This document shows, piece by piece, positions 20,515 to 33,181 of a stretch of DNA of 64,000 nucleotides. The first letter of the stretch is position 1. Each line of letters begins with the position of its first letter. Made by a program: the position numbers and the translations under genes. The notes under the pieces were generated by a model. It did not search any database. It was not told the DNA's origin and saw only the letters and a list, made by a program, of their open reading frames with translations. Source of the stretch: Elsinoe arachidis (taxonomy: Eukaryota > Ascomycota > Dothideomycetes > Myriangiales > Elsinoaceae); assembly GCA_013372555.1 (NCBI GenBank), contig JAAPAX010000009.1, forward strand, positions 1,178,001 to 1,242,000. Direction: 5' to 3'.

Positions 20515-23500
20515 TATATAATTACGACTAAGTAATAGAGCTATTAAATTATCTAGTTATTCTACTACTTGCATAACTATTAATAACTACTACTTACGAA
20601 GAATTAAAGAAGAATAAGAAGACATTATAACTATAGTTCCCGCGTATACTATAATAGATCCTCGCTACTACTATATAGGTTAATACCGCGAATATAAGAA
20701 GAAGGTAATAAGTTAAGTTATAGATAACTCTTAAAGAAAGTAGACTACTAGCTAAATTTTTAATATTCTCTTTTTGTTATATATTAACTTTTATACTATT
20801 ATTCACGACTAACTCTACCGAGTATAGCTCGTTCTAACTCTAGCAATAGTAACGACTACTATATAAGTAAGATCTCTCTACTCCCTACTAACGATAACGA
20901 CGAACTGTTTTAGTTAGTCTATTATAACCTTATCTACCTTAGCGATACTAACCTTAAAAAGAGACTACAAGAGATAGATAGTATAACTATTCTACGTAAG
21001 GCTTTTATCTTTATTAAGTCTATCTATAACGAATAGGTTATTATATATAACTCTACTCGTTCCGACGCTCTTGACTTATATAACTAGCTCGATAGCACCT
21101 TAGCTGAGTTAGATATAGCTAATAATACTACCGATAACCTTACTATCTAAGCTATATACTACCTCGCTAACATTAGTAAGCTTAAGTCTAAACTAGTCTA
21201 GCTTAGAGCCGAGATAGAATACGCTACGCTAGCTTCTTCTATACGTAGTAGCTCTCTATTCGAGAAGATACTAGACCTCGCTATCTTCTCTAGTAGTACC
21301 CCGGAATAGTTCGAGGTCTTTAAGTACTAGATAAAGAACAAGATACGCGCTAATACTAACTATTTTCCTACCGAGGCTATATAGTTTATATACCTTTATT
21401 CCCGACTCTCTAGCGAAGTATATATACTTATTATAGATTCTGCTAGTAATAATACTCTCGCTATTAAAGTAGCTCTTAGTCTATTAGCCTAGCACTTCGA
21501 GGACTCTAACTATAAAGCTACTATACGCGCTTAGTTCGCTAGTCTCTTCTAGTATAATAGCTCTTTTAACTCGTTTATTAGCGAGTTTAATAAGTATGCT
21601 CTTTACACTAAGATCGCTAATAACGAGTAGCTCTACTAGTTATACTAGAAGATCTCTAGTAAGCTATACGCTACCCTTGTTAACTTTAATACTAATAACC
21701 TTACTACCTTTATCGCTAAGGCTCGCGCTACCGACTATAATATCTAATAGAGTAACCTTATTACTAAGCGCACCTAAGCTCTATGCTCTATACTAGCTAT
21801 AAGTTATATAGCTAGTACTCTAACTTATACTTCTTATTCTACCTCTACTTCTACTACTTCTCCTACTACCTTCTACTCTATAGCTAGAGGTACTCTATAG
21901 CCTTTCTGTTCCCCTTAGTTACTTACCTATTATGCCTGCGGAAAGCCTAGTTATATCTCTACTAAGTATATAGCTAGTGCCTCTAAGAAGGCTACTTATG
22001 CTACTATATGCTCTATATGTATTAGCGCTATAGAAGAGATATAGTAGCTTAAAGATCGTCTAGCTAAGTTAGATAACTAATTTAATATTAGTTTAGCTTA
22101 TAATATAGATCTAGTTTAGCCTTAGTTCGACCCCGAGATAGATTCTAAGTTAGCTAACCTATCTAGCTAGGGAAACGAGTAGCTAGAGGATAAGTTCTAT
22201 TCTCTAGCGAAATAAGAGTAATTCGAGATAGACTCGGAGGTGTATAGTTAATAAATAGTGTCGTTAGCTACTATATTCTCGCTATTATAACTTCTATTAC
22301 TATCTATAACCTCTATAACTACTCTTGTACTATTATACTTTAAGCCTTTATTAATACTAGTGTACTTATTAGCGCTACTATTAATTATAACGTCCTTAAC
22401 AAGTTAAAGAGCTTCGGCTACTCTATTGCGCTAGCTAGTTCTATTTAGCTCTAAGCCTATAATAGCGTTCTAATAGAATAAGTTACTTATAGCGTCCCCC
22501 TTACTACTACTATCTCGAGTAAGCTAAATACTCTTACTACCTTCTGTATTATAGATATTAGCTGTTTTAATATTATCCTTAGCCTCGGCTAGCTTAAAGC
22601 TAATAAGGCTACTATTAACTATAAATATAGCTAAGTTACGTACAAAGAAGAGTTTTCACTAGTTGTCGTTAAGTAGTAGTAGCCGTAGCTAATTAAAGAG
22701 CTAGAATCTAGATCTAAGCTAGGCTTAGATCTAGAAGTCTAACTCGGTAAAGCCTCTACTCTAGTTTAGAACTAGTTCGGATCTAGTTTAACTCGCGAAC
22801 TAGATTCTAGCTTAGACGCTAAGATAGACTACTCTAGTCTATATTGCCTACTAGCTTTTAGGTTAAACTTTAAGCTAAATTAGAGAGAGTTTAAGCTAGC
22901 CTTCTATAGTACTTAGTTAATATATAAGTTCTCTTACGTACCTGCCTATATAAATAATACTAAGCTAGAGAGACCTATAATTGCTTTTATTAGTACTATA
23001 GCCTTTACGTTATAAGCTAAGTACTCTAGCTACGAGGTGTTTACTATCTCTATAAAAGATATTAAAGACTACTACTGTTTAGCCTCTAAACCGGAACTAG
23101 ACTCTATAGAGGTTCTACTACCGGAGCTATATAAGTTTACTAATGTCTTCTCTAAGGAGTAATCTAATACTCTACTAATATACTAACTAGAGTTTAATAA
23201 CTATATTGTTCTAAAGGATAGCGCTAAGCTACTACGTACTAAACTCCTTCGCTATCTCTTGCTCGAGAAGCTTAATATAGTAGAGTAGTTTATCTATAAA
23301 TACCTTAATAAGAGTTTCGTTACTCTAAGCTCTATAAGCTACTTATTGTCTATCCTCTTCGTCTATAAGCCTAATAGAGAGCTCCGCCTCTACGTTAATT
23401 ACTATAGCCTAAACGAGGTTACTAAGCGTAATATCTATCTACTACTACTTATCGAGGAAATACTTACTTACGTTAGTAAAGCTAAGTAGTTTAGCAAAAT

Positions 23501-26335
23501 CGATATCTATTAAGCCTTCTACCGCCTCTATAACTCTATTAACTATAAAGACCTTACTACGTTCTCTATATAAATAGGTAACTTTAAGTAGCTAGTAATA
23601 CTCTTTAGCCTTACTAATACCCTAGCTATATAGTAGAGGTTTATAAATTATAACTTTATTAATATACTAGAATACTTCGTGTCGATCTATCTTAATAACA
23701 TTCTTATCTATACGAACGGCACGTGCCGGGAGCACGCTAAGTACATTAAGCTAGTACTCTAGTAACTCTATAAGCTTAGCCTTAACGCTAATATTAAGAA
23801 GAGCAAGTTCTACCTAACAGAAGTAAAGTACCTCGGCATTATCGTTAGCTAAGATAGAGTTAAGATAAACTCTAAGAAGGTAGAAGCTATTAGAGTATAG
23901 AAGTAACTAGCCTCTAGGAATACTAATTAAGTACGAAGCTTTATTAGCTTTTGTAGCTATTATCGCTACTTTATTAAGAGATTTAGTACTATCGCTAAGC
24001 TACTAAATAATCTACTTAAGAAGGATACTACTCTATAGAACGATAAGTATATAGCTACCTTTAACTATATAAAGTATACTATTACTAGTGTACTAGTTCT
24101 TGTATACTTTAACTATATAAAGCAAATTGTACTTAAGACTAACGCTTCGGACACTACTATCGCTAGCGTTCTATTATAGTATAACAACTCTAACGTGCTC
24201 TACTCTATTACCTTCTTTAGTAAATCTATAAGCAAAGCTAAGCGTAACTACGCTATCTATAATAAAGAACTTCTAGCTATTATCTAAGCCTTCGAGGAGT
24301 AGGCTTTTAAGCTTATAACTACTTAGCCTAATAAGACTATCTAAGTCCTCACTAACTACTAGTTACTAATGTACTTTATAAGGACTTAGAAGCTATTATA
24401 CTACTAAGCATACTAGGCGCTCTATCTCGTATAGTTTAACTTTAAAATTATATATAGGCCTAGTGTAGCTAATAGTAAAGCTAACGCTCTTACTAGAAGA
24501 AATAGAGATATACTACGTTCTAAAGAAGACCTAAACCTCTATTAGACACTACTACTATTAAAGGTGCTCGATTAAAGAATTATTAATAAGATAGATCTAG
24601 GTTATATCCGACCTAGATTAGCTACTTAAGCTAAACTAAGGTCGAAATCTAGTTTAGCTACTAAACTATAATCTAGTTTACGATCTAGTCTAATATCTAG
24701 TTTAGTACCTAATTTGCTATCTATTTCGACATCTACTTCGGCTACTAAGATAGATACGTATATAGCTCCTATCTTAGTTTTAGAGAATACTTTACTCCTT
24801 TTCGATAAGGTAGCTAGAGCTAACCTACGAGATAATAAGTTCGAGTCTACTTACGGTATCTGTTATATAACTAATACCTTCCCTAAGCAGAAGTAGTTAC
24901 TATTGTTAGACATAAAGATCGATAAAGGTATATTATAGGTTACCGGCTAACTATTTATACTAGAATTAATAGTTACTAAGGTAATCCAAGAGGTATATAC
25001 CTCGAAAGACTATACTTATACTAGTACTACGAAGATAGCTACTATAATTAAGACTATCTTCTATATTCTATAGTATAATAGCCTCGTTAAAAGGTTCGTA
25101 GCTAACTACTACGACTATAAGCGCTCTAAAGCTTGTTATAGCTTGCTAGCTAGCCTCCTATTACTATTGCCTATTCCGGAAAGGCCTTAGCGATATATTA
25201 CTATAGACTTCGTTACTAGCCTACCTCTAGTAGATAGCTATAATACTATTCTCTATGTCGTTAATCGCCTAACTAAGGAGTAACACTTAATCCCTTACTT
25301 CTCTAGAGATAGAGGTATATTAGCGTTCGAGACTATAAAGCTATTATTCTTTTATATATAGAAGCTTTATAGCCTACTCGATAGTATTACCTCTAACTAT
25401 AGCTCTTAGTTTATTAGCGATATATAGAACAGACTCTACTAGATCCTAAAGATTAAAGCTAAGCTATCTATAGCTAGCTACTCTTAAATAGATAGCTAAT
25501 TAGAAGTTATAAACCGAGAGTTCGAACGAATTATCCGCTTATATATAACACGCTTTAGTAACTAGATACTTATTCTATTAGTTATAGAATTCTCCGCAAA
25601 TGCTAACCTCTTAGATAGTACTAAGTTATTGCTATTCGAAGTAATAAGAGAATATAAGCTAAGAATAAGTTTCTAACTACTATCTAATATACTATTAAGG
25701 AAGGCTAAAATTAATAAGGCTAATATCTATATACTAGCTAAGTAGCTAGAGGAGGTACTAGCTATTACTAAAGCTAACCTCGCTATTGCTTAATTACGTA
25801 TAGTAGAACAAGCTAATAAGCACTAGCTACTAATAGAATTCGAAGTTAGCGATCTAGTATAGCTATTAACAAAGAACCTCTACCTATATAGTAACTCTAA
25901 GCTACTACTAAAAAGAGTTAGTCTCTATAAGGTGTTAGAGAAACGCTTACTACTAGTATATAAGCTTAATCTACTAACTGCGCTATAGCGTATATACTCT
26001 ATGTTTTATACTAACTTCCTTACTAAGTATCCGAACGACCCTCTACTAGATTAAGCCTTCGAGGAACTACTACTAATAGAGGTTAACGGTAAAGAGAAAT
26101 ATAAGATAGATAACGTTATTAACGTACGTACGCTACGTAGCAAACTCGTCGCTTACGTAAGCTAGAAGAGCTATCTAGAAGACCTTACTTAGTAGCTAAT
26201 TAATAACCTTAAAGAGGTAGCTAACGTACTATATAACTATTTAGATACATATAAGAATAAGCTAAGGCTAAGCTAGATTAATAGGGAATCTATACGATAG
26301 TATTTAAGAGTAAACGCGAATAAGAGAGAGAGTAG
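20515..26335 (+). pseudogene. Degenerate gag-pol of inner gypsy element
   Basis: No long frame survives; the longest intact piece (24714-24896) lies between RNase H and integrase. Readable fragments follow the Ty3/gypsy order described for the element. In the gag CCHC box the second Cys is kept, and the first Cys, the His and the last Cys read as Tyr (TGY to TAY, CAC to TAT), the direction expected of RIP. An Asp-rich RT catalytic motif now reads NN. Confidence 0.85.
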
Positions 26336-26543
26336 TAATACGAGATAGATACGAACTAGATTTAGTCTAGATCTATATCGGATTAATTACGTAATCTCGG
26401 TATTATAGCCTAGACTTCTAGCTACTTAGCCCTTTATATTACATGTGCTTTGTACTTTAGTCTTCTTCTTCTTCTTCTTCTTCTAAGTCTCGATATCTTA
26501 ATAAATAGACATAATTAACCTCTTATCTTACTAGTCGTAATTA
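26336..26543 (+). repeat. 3' LTR of inner gypsy element
   Basis: 208 bp with the same termini as the 5' LTR. It has one extra TTC triplet in the simple run plus transitions. Confidence 0.9.
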
Positions 26544-26548
26544 TAGAG

Positions 26549-29500
26549 CGCCTAGTATACTTAGTAGCGTAATAGCTTCTAAGTCCTTATAAAGTACATT
26601 AGCGACTAGTAGTTAGTAAGGACTTAGATAGTCTTATTAGGCAAAGTAGTTATAAGCTTAGAAGCCTACTCCTCGAAGGCTTAGATAATAGCTAGAAGTT
26701 CTTTATTATAGATAGCGTAGTTACGCTTAGCTTTGCTTATAGATTTACTAAAGAAAGTAATAGAGTAGAGTACGTCGGAGTTATTATACTATAATAGAAC
26801 ACTAGCGATAGTAATGTCTAAAGCGTTAGTCTTAAGTACGATTTACTTTATATAGTTAAAGTATATAAGAACTAATACGCTAGTAATAGTATACTTTATA
26901 TAGTTAAAGGTAGCTATATACTTATCGTTCTATAGAGTAGTATCCTTCTTAAGTAGATTATTTAGTAGCTTAGCGATAGTGCTAAATCCCTTAATAAAGT
27001 AGCAATAATAGCTATAAAAGCTAATAAAGCTTCGTACTTAAGTAGTATTTCTAGAGGCTAGCTACTTCTATACCTTAATAGCTTCTACCTTCTTAGGGTC
27101 TATCTTAACTCTATCTCGGCTAATAATAATACTAAGGTACTTTACTTCCGTTAAGTAGAACTTACTCTTCTTAATATTAGTGTTAAGACTAAGCTCGCGG
27201 AGCTACTAGAGTACTAGCTTAATATACTTAGTATACTCTTAGCGAGTACTATTAGTATAGATAAGAATATTATTAAGATAGATCGACACGAAGTATTCTA
27301 GTATATCGACGAAGTTATAATTTATAAACCTCTACTATATAGCTAGGGCATTAGTAAGACTAAAGAGTATTACTAGCTACTTAAAGTTGCCTATTTATAT
27401 AGAGAACGTAGTAAGGTCCTTACTATTAATAGAGTTATAGAGGTAATAGAAAGCTTAATAGATATTAATCTTACTAAACTACTTAGCTTTACTAACGTAA
27501 GTAAGTATTTCCTCGATAAGTAGTAGTAGGTAGACATTACGCTTAGTAACCTCGTTTAGGCTATAGTAATTAATATAGAGGCGAAGCTCTCTATTAGACT
27601 TATAGACAAAAAGGATAGATAATAAGTAGCTTATAGAGCTTAGAGTAACAAAACCCTTATTAAGGTATTTATAGATAAACTACTCTACTATATTAAGCTC
27701 CTTAGGCAAGAGATAGCGAAGAGGTTTAGTACGTAGTAGCTTAGCGCTATCCTTTAGAACGATATAGTTATTAAACTCTAGTTAATACATTAGTAGAGTA
27801 TTAGATTACTCCTTAGAGAAGACGTTAGTAAACTTATATAGCTCTAGTAGTAGAACCTCTATAGAGTCTAGTTCTAGTTTAGAGGCTAAACAGTAGTAGT
27901 CTTTAATATCTTTTATAGAGATAGTAAACACCTCGTAGCTAGAGTACTTAGCTTATAACGTAAAGGCTATAGTACTAATAAAAGTAATTATAGATCTCTC
28001 TAGCTTAGTGTTATTTACGTAGGCAGGTATATAAGAGAACTTATATATTAACTAAGTACTATAGGAGGCTAGCTTAAACTCTCTCTAATTTAGCTTAAAG
28101 TTCAACCTAAGAGCTAGTAGGTAATATAGGCTAGAGTAGTCTATCTTAGTGTCCGAGCTAGAATCTAGTTTACAAGTTAAACTAGATTCGAACTAGTTCT
28201 AAACTAGAGTAGAAGCTTTACCGAGTTAGACTCCTAGATCTAAGCCTAGCTTAAATCTAGATCCTAGCTCTTTAATTAGTTATAGCTACTACTACTTAAT
28301 AACGACTAGTAAAAACTCTTCTTTATATATAACTTAGCTGTATTTATAGTCGATAGTAGCCTTATTAGCTTTAAGCTAGCTAAGGCCGAGGATAATATTA
28401 AAATAGCTAATATCTATAATATAGAAGATAATAAGAGCATTTAGCTTACTAGAGACAGTAGTAGTAAGAGGGACGCTATAGGTAACTTATTCTATTAGAA
28501 CGCTATTATAGACTTAGAGCTAAATAGAACTAGCTAGCGCAACGAGGTAGCCGAAGCTCTTTAACTTATTAAGGACGTTATAATTAATAGTAGCGCTAAT
28601 AAGCGTACTAGTATCGATAAAAGCTTAAAGTATAATAGTATAAGAGTAGTTATAGAGGTTATAGATAGTAATAGGAGTTATAATAGCGAGAATATAGTAG
28701 CTAATAACACTATTTATTAACTATATACCTTCGGGTCTATCTCGAATTACTCTTATTCTACTAGAGGATAGAACTTGTTCTCTAGCTACTCGTTTCTCTA
28801 GCTAGATAGACTAGCTAACTTATAATCTATCTTAGAGTCGAACTAAGGCTAAACTAGATCTATATCGTAAGCTAAACTAACGTTAACTTAGTTATCTAAC
28901 TTAGCTAGACAGTCTTTAAGCTACTATATCTCTTCTATAGCGCTAATACGTACGAGACATATAGTAGTATAAGTAGCCTTCTTAGAGACACTAGCTATAC
29001 ACTTAGTAGAGATGTAACTAGGCTTTCTATAGGCGTAATAGGTAAGTAGCTAAGGGGGATAGAAAGGCTATAGAGTACCTCTAGCTATAGAGTAGAAGAT
29101 AGTAGAAGAAGTAGTAGAAGTAGAGGTAGAATAAGGTATATAAGTTAGAGTACTAGCTATATAACTTATAGCTAGTATAGAGTATAAGGCTTAGGTATAC
29201 TTAGTAATAAGATTACTCTATTAGATATTATAATTAGTAGTACAAGCCTTAGCGATAAAGGCGATAAGGTCGTTAGTATCGAAGTTAACGAGAATAATAC
29301 ATAGCTCGCTAGAGATCTTCTAGCGTAACTAGTAGAGCTACTCGTTATTAGCGATCTTAGCGTAAAGGATATACTTATTAAACTCGCTAATAAACAAGTT
29401 AAAAGAGCTATTATACTAGAAGAGACTAGCGAACTAAGTATATATAGTAGCTTTATAGTTAGAGTTCTCGAAGTACTAAGCTAATAGAGCTAGGCTAGTA

Positions 29501-30443
29501 CTAACGTCGAGAGTATTATCTCTAGCGGAGTCTATAATAAGAGTATAAGCTTCTCTAGTAAGGTAGAAGTAGAGGTATACGAATTATACTAACTTAGTTA
29601 GATAGCGATCTACGTTAGCGCGTATCTTGTTCTTTATCTAATACTTAAAGACCTCGAACTATTCTAGAGTACCGCTACTAAATATAGTAGAGTCTAGTAT
29701 CTTCTCTAATAAGGTAGTATCTCGTATAAAAGAAGCTAGTATAGTATACTCTATCTCGGCTCTTAGCTACGCTAGCTTAGACCTAAGATTACTAACTTTA
29801 GTAAGGTAGTGTATAGCTTAGATAGTAAGGTTATCTATAGTACTATTAGCTATAGCTAGCTTAGCTTAAGTAGCGTCGAGTTAGTTATATAGATCGAGAG
29901 TATCGAAACGAGTAGTATTATATACTTTAACCTACTTATTAAAGGTAGACTTAATAAACTCGAAGGTCTCGCGTAGAGTACTTATACTATCTGTCTCTTA
30001 GAGCTTCTTCCTAAGGTTAGCGTCGAATAGGATAAAGAGGTCGTAATAGACTAACTAGATAGCTTCGTTATTATTGTTAGTAGAGAGGTTTATCTTACTT
30101 ATATAGCAGTCGTCGCCGGGATTAGATCGAGCTATACTCGGCAAGGTTAGTTATAATTCGTAGTATAAAAGTTAATACATAATAAAGAGAATATTAAAAA
30201 TTTAGCTAGTAGTCTACTTCCTTTAAGAGTTGTCTATAACTCGACTTATTATCTTCTTCTTATTTGCAGTATTAACCTATATAGTAGTAGCGAAGATCTA
30301 TAGTAGTATACGTAGGAACTATAGTTATAATAGCTTCTTCTTTAGTTCTTTAATTCTTCGTAAGTATTAGTTATTAGGAGTTATATAAGTAGTAGAAGAA
30401 CTAGATAATTTAATAGCTCTATTACTCGATTATAGTAATTACG
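26549..30443 (-). pseudogene. 5' part of outer gypsy gag-pol (gag to RNase H)
   Basis: Reverse complement of roughly 20515-24419 of the inner copy. It contains the RT region (about 27,250-27,300) and the gag CCHC area (about 29,000-29,050). It ends exactly at the TAGAG target site used by the inner insertion. Confidence 0.8.
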
Positions 30444-30455
30444 AAGTCTCGATAT
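30444..30455 (-). promoter_or_regulatory. Self-priming type primer-binding site of outer element
   Basis: On the minus strand ATATCGAGACTT starts two bases after the 5' LTR (30458-30659) and is complementary to AAGTCTCGATAT within that LTR (plus-strand ATATCGAGACTT at 30504-30515). The arrangement is identical to the inner copy despite heavy mutation around it. Confidence 0.65.
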
Positions 30456-30457
30456 AG

Positions 30458-30659
30458 TAATTACAACTAGTAAGATAAGAGGTTAATTACGTCTATTCGT
30501 TAAGATATCGAGACTTAGAAGAAGAAGAAGAAGACTAAAGTACAAAGTATATATAATATCGAGAGCTAAGCGGCCGGAAGTCTAGGCTATAATATCGAGA
30601 TTATATAATTAATCTAATATAGATCTAGACTAAATCTAGTTTATATCTATCTCGTATTA
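30458..30659 (-). repeat. 5' LTR of outer gypsy element
   Basis: 202 bp with the same length, ends and GAA/TTC run as the LTR at 18178-18379. Confidence 0.85.
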
Positions 30660-30664
30660 CAATC

Positions 30665-32166
30665 TTACTAGAGGATCGATAGAACCTTATTATTAGAGGC
30701 GTTTAAAGGTAGCTAATAAGTCGAAGGAGTTTAGATAATAGTATAAATAAAGCTCTAAGGTAAGTAGTACTTCTTTTTATTAACTCTTTTCTAAATTACT
30801 AGATAGTCTATTAAGCTAGATCTAGTAGTATTAGTAGCTACTAAACTAAGCCTCTTAAGTACTATAAAGAGAGGTACTAAACTAAAGAGGTTATTATAAA
30901 AGATATAATATCTATTAAAAGACTATAGTAACTAAGTAACTAGCTAAATAAGCGTATATAAGATTTTACTTAATTTTAGATTCTTTACTTAAACTAGTAC
31001 CTTATCTAATATAAAATAGCCTCTAGCCTTACTTATTAGTATTACTACGTAAGTATAGCCTTAATTAGTAAGTACTAATAGCTAATAACCTTTAGATATT
31101 AGTTTATACTATATCTACTAATACTTCTCTTTATATCGACCTTAAAACCTTACTATTATCTTATCTACTACTACCTTTAAGGAAGGCCTCTAGGCTAATT
31201 ACTATACTAATTAGACTAAAGTAAGAAGTAGATAGACCTTATTAAATAGTAAGGAAGTAGCTTATATAAGTTTATTAGCAATATAAAAATATTACTTAAT
31301 TTACTTCTACTAGTTCTAGCTAATATATTTAGTAATAGTATAAAGAGGCTAGTACCTATTAGTATTCTAGTATTTATATACTTCGTAATAAGAGAAGACT
31401 CTAAAGTAGATAATAAAGCTAATCTAGATTATTAATTCGCTAGTATAAGTCGATTTCTAAGGCCTTTAAGAGGTAGATTAAGTACTCTTTATAGCGGTAT
31501 AATCGTTAGTAAATTTAGCTATTATATCGAACTTTAAGTCGTTAAAGAAGAGCTAGAATAGCTAAAGAAGTAAGGGATTATTATAGGCCTCCTTCGGTAG
31601 TACTACCTCTAGCTCTTTATAGATAGATAGTATAATAGTAAAGCTTAGTAATTTAGTTAATAGGCTAAATAACTTTAGTACTACTTCTAGTAGTATATTC
31701 TTAGTACCTCTAGTCTCCTCTACCTCCTTCTCTCCCTTAGCACTTCTTCTATTAACGAGTTCTAAGGTATTACTAAGCTTAGAAGAGGCGTTATCCTCTA
31801 CTTCTATATTACCTCTAGTAGTATTAAGAGAAGAGTATAAGTTAGTAAAAGCTATAAAAGAATAAGCTAATTAAGAAGAGAATTAAGAGATAGACTATAA
31901 GGTATAGCCTTTATCTATAGCTAAATAGTTAAGCTTACAAGAGGTAGAGGTTAATTTAGTACTAGAGGCATTAATAATACCTTTATATTTATAGTATAGT
32001 TATCTATTACTAACGTGTTTAGCTTTATATTAGATTATAGGTTAATCTATAGGACGGAGTTCGTAGACGAGCGCCAAGAGTTTCGAAATTAGTAAGATCT
32101 ATACGTAATTTAGAGCAACGGCTAATCATCTACTAGTAGCGCGCTATAAAGGCTCAAACGAGAATC
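30665..32166. other. AT-rich RIP-mutated sequence, right host of the gypsy insertion
   Basis: Continues the unknown repeat of 17242-18172. TA-rich with frequent stops. Some plus-strand stretches (about 31,380-31,520 and 31,680-32,040) read as Leu/Ser-rich peptide between stops, but no transposase motif was recognised. Confidence 0.45.
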
Positions 32167-32181
32167 ATCAAGGGAGGAGAT
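32167..32181 (-). repeat. 15-bp inverted repeat, right border of the RIP block
   Basis: ATCAAGGGAGGAGAT is the exact reverse complement of 17227-17241. Composition returns to normal immediately to the right. Confidence 0.5.
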
Positions 32182-33181
32182 AAAGTAGAGCCGAGTCACA
32201 CATGACTAGCTACAAATGACCCTGCGTCATGCATGAGCAGTTACGGCCACAGACCGTTCCAACTATCATTTTCATCTCAGCCGTGCCTCTTCCCATGCAG
32301 ACTGCGCTACGCCGGCCGTTACCGCCGCCAAATACTTCCCAATTGAGCTCGAACCGAGCATACCGAAGCAGCCCTGACGACGCGATCTGGACCTCACCTC
32401 TGAAACCCACCAAAACGGTATGCCTTTTTTGAGGCCTCCTCGTATGCTTACGTGACCTTGACTCGCGTTCGGTGGTATTGCGGATATAAGCCTTGTTGCA
32501 ATCACCGCACCCGTTCGTGTCATGAAGTAAGGAGTCTGGTGGGTCAGCCATTATCACACGACGTCAACCGGCATGCTGCAGGGCTCACCACATGCTCTTG
32601 CTTGCCGATCTTCTACCTGTTCCCACTACCACTTCTGACCTCACGTCCTCATGCTCGCACTACTCAAATGGCTTACCGAGCTTGATCTTTCTCTGGCCCT
32701 GCTCAAAGTACAGAACCTAGATCAGGCTGCGTCTCAGTACAGAGGAGGAGCACAGCAAGTTGCCCTAGAGGGTCTTGCAGCGAGCAGCCAGCCAATGTCC
32801 TCCTGTATGTGTTCGAAGCGACCGAGTGAGTTCGCCGGCGCATGCAAGAACCGATGGGATTTCTGCGGCGCCTCTGTGCTTCCCCTCTGCATATACAGAC
32901 CTCGGCTCCTCTCTTGACATTGATTGTACTCTTTGTTCACTCTACGCACGACTAGTCACGTCTACTACATTGCAACTGAACTTACCACCAGGCTTGGGCA
33001 CTTGTCTTTTTGAGTGTTCAGTCCTCGGACAAGAGTCAAGCTCACCAAAGGTGAAAGCGCATTCGAGCAAAGGTCACTTTGTGCGTGATCACAATACCAC
33101 AAGCATAAGAATACCTCTCGTTCAAGAATGCTGTTTCTTCGCATTACACTCAAGTAAAACGTAGTCAAGCTGATCTCCACC
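32182..33181. other. About 1 kb without a confident gene
   Basis: Normal composition. Short frames up to 129 codons on both strands have no recognisable motif. It holds the 3' flank of the esterase gene. Confidence 0.45.

Larger units (their letters stand above)
20296..26543 (+). mobile_element. Inner full-length Ty3/gypsy LTR retrotransposon, RIP-degraded
   Basis: A 6248-bp plus-strand element with LTRs at 20296-20500 and 26336-26543. It is flanked by a perfect 5-bp target duplication TAGAG (20291-20295 and 26544-26548). The internal order is gag with CCHC remnant (about 21929-21970), reverse transcriptase (YLNNILIYT at 23686-23715, from a YLDDILIYS type motif), RNase H, integrase (IDFVTSLP around 25203-25230), and a chromodomain-like C-terminus (about 26035-26240). 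A purine tract AAGAGAGAGAGTAG precedes the 3' LTR. The domain order PR-RT-RH-INT is that of Ty3/gypsy, and the tail fits chromoviruses. Stops and TA-rich codons indicate RIP. Confidence 0.92.
18178..30659 (-). mobile_element. Outer Ty3/gypsy LTR retrotransposon, RIP-degraded and interrupted
   Basis: A minus-strand element with 202-bp LTRs at 30458-30659 (5') and 18178-18379 (3'). It is split by the inner element at its RNase H region. Excluding the insert and the duplicated target, its own length is about 6.23 kb, close to the inner copy (6.25 kb). Its left internal part (18380-20290) is 1911 bp, exactly the length of the matching part of the inner copy (24425-26335). Target duplication is TAATC (18173-18177) and CAATC (30660-30664), differing by one C-to-T change as RIP would produce. 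LTR ends read TAAT...ATTA, plausibly TGAT...ATCA before mutation. Coding capacity is destroyed by many stops. Confidence 0.9.

Noticed and set aside
24714..24896. 60-codon frame in the AT-rich block
   Set aside because: It is the surviving stretch between stops of the inner gypsy pol gene, not an independent gene.
17242..32166. AT-rich block as a centromere or mitochondrial insertion
   Set aside because: Most of it is explained by two RIP-mutated gypsy elements with LTRs and target duplications. No mitochondrial gene was seen.
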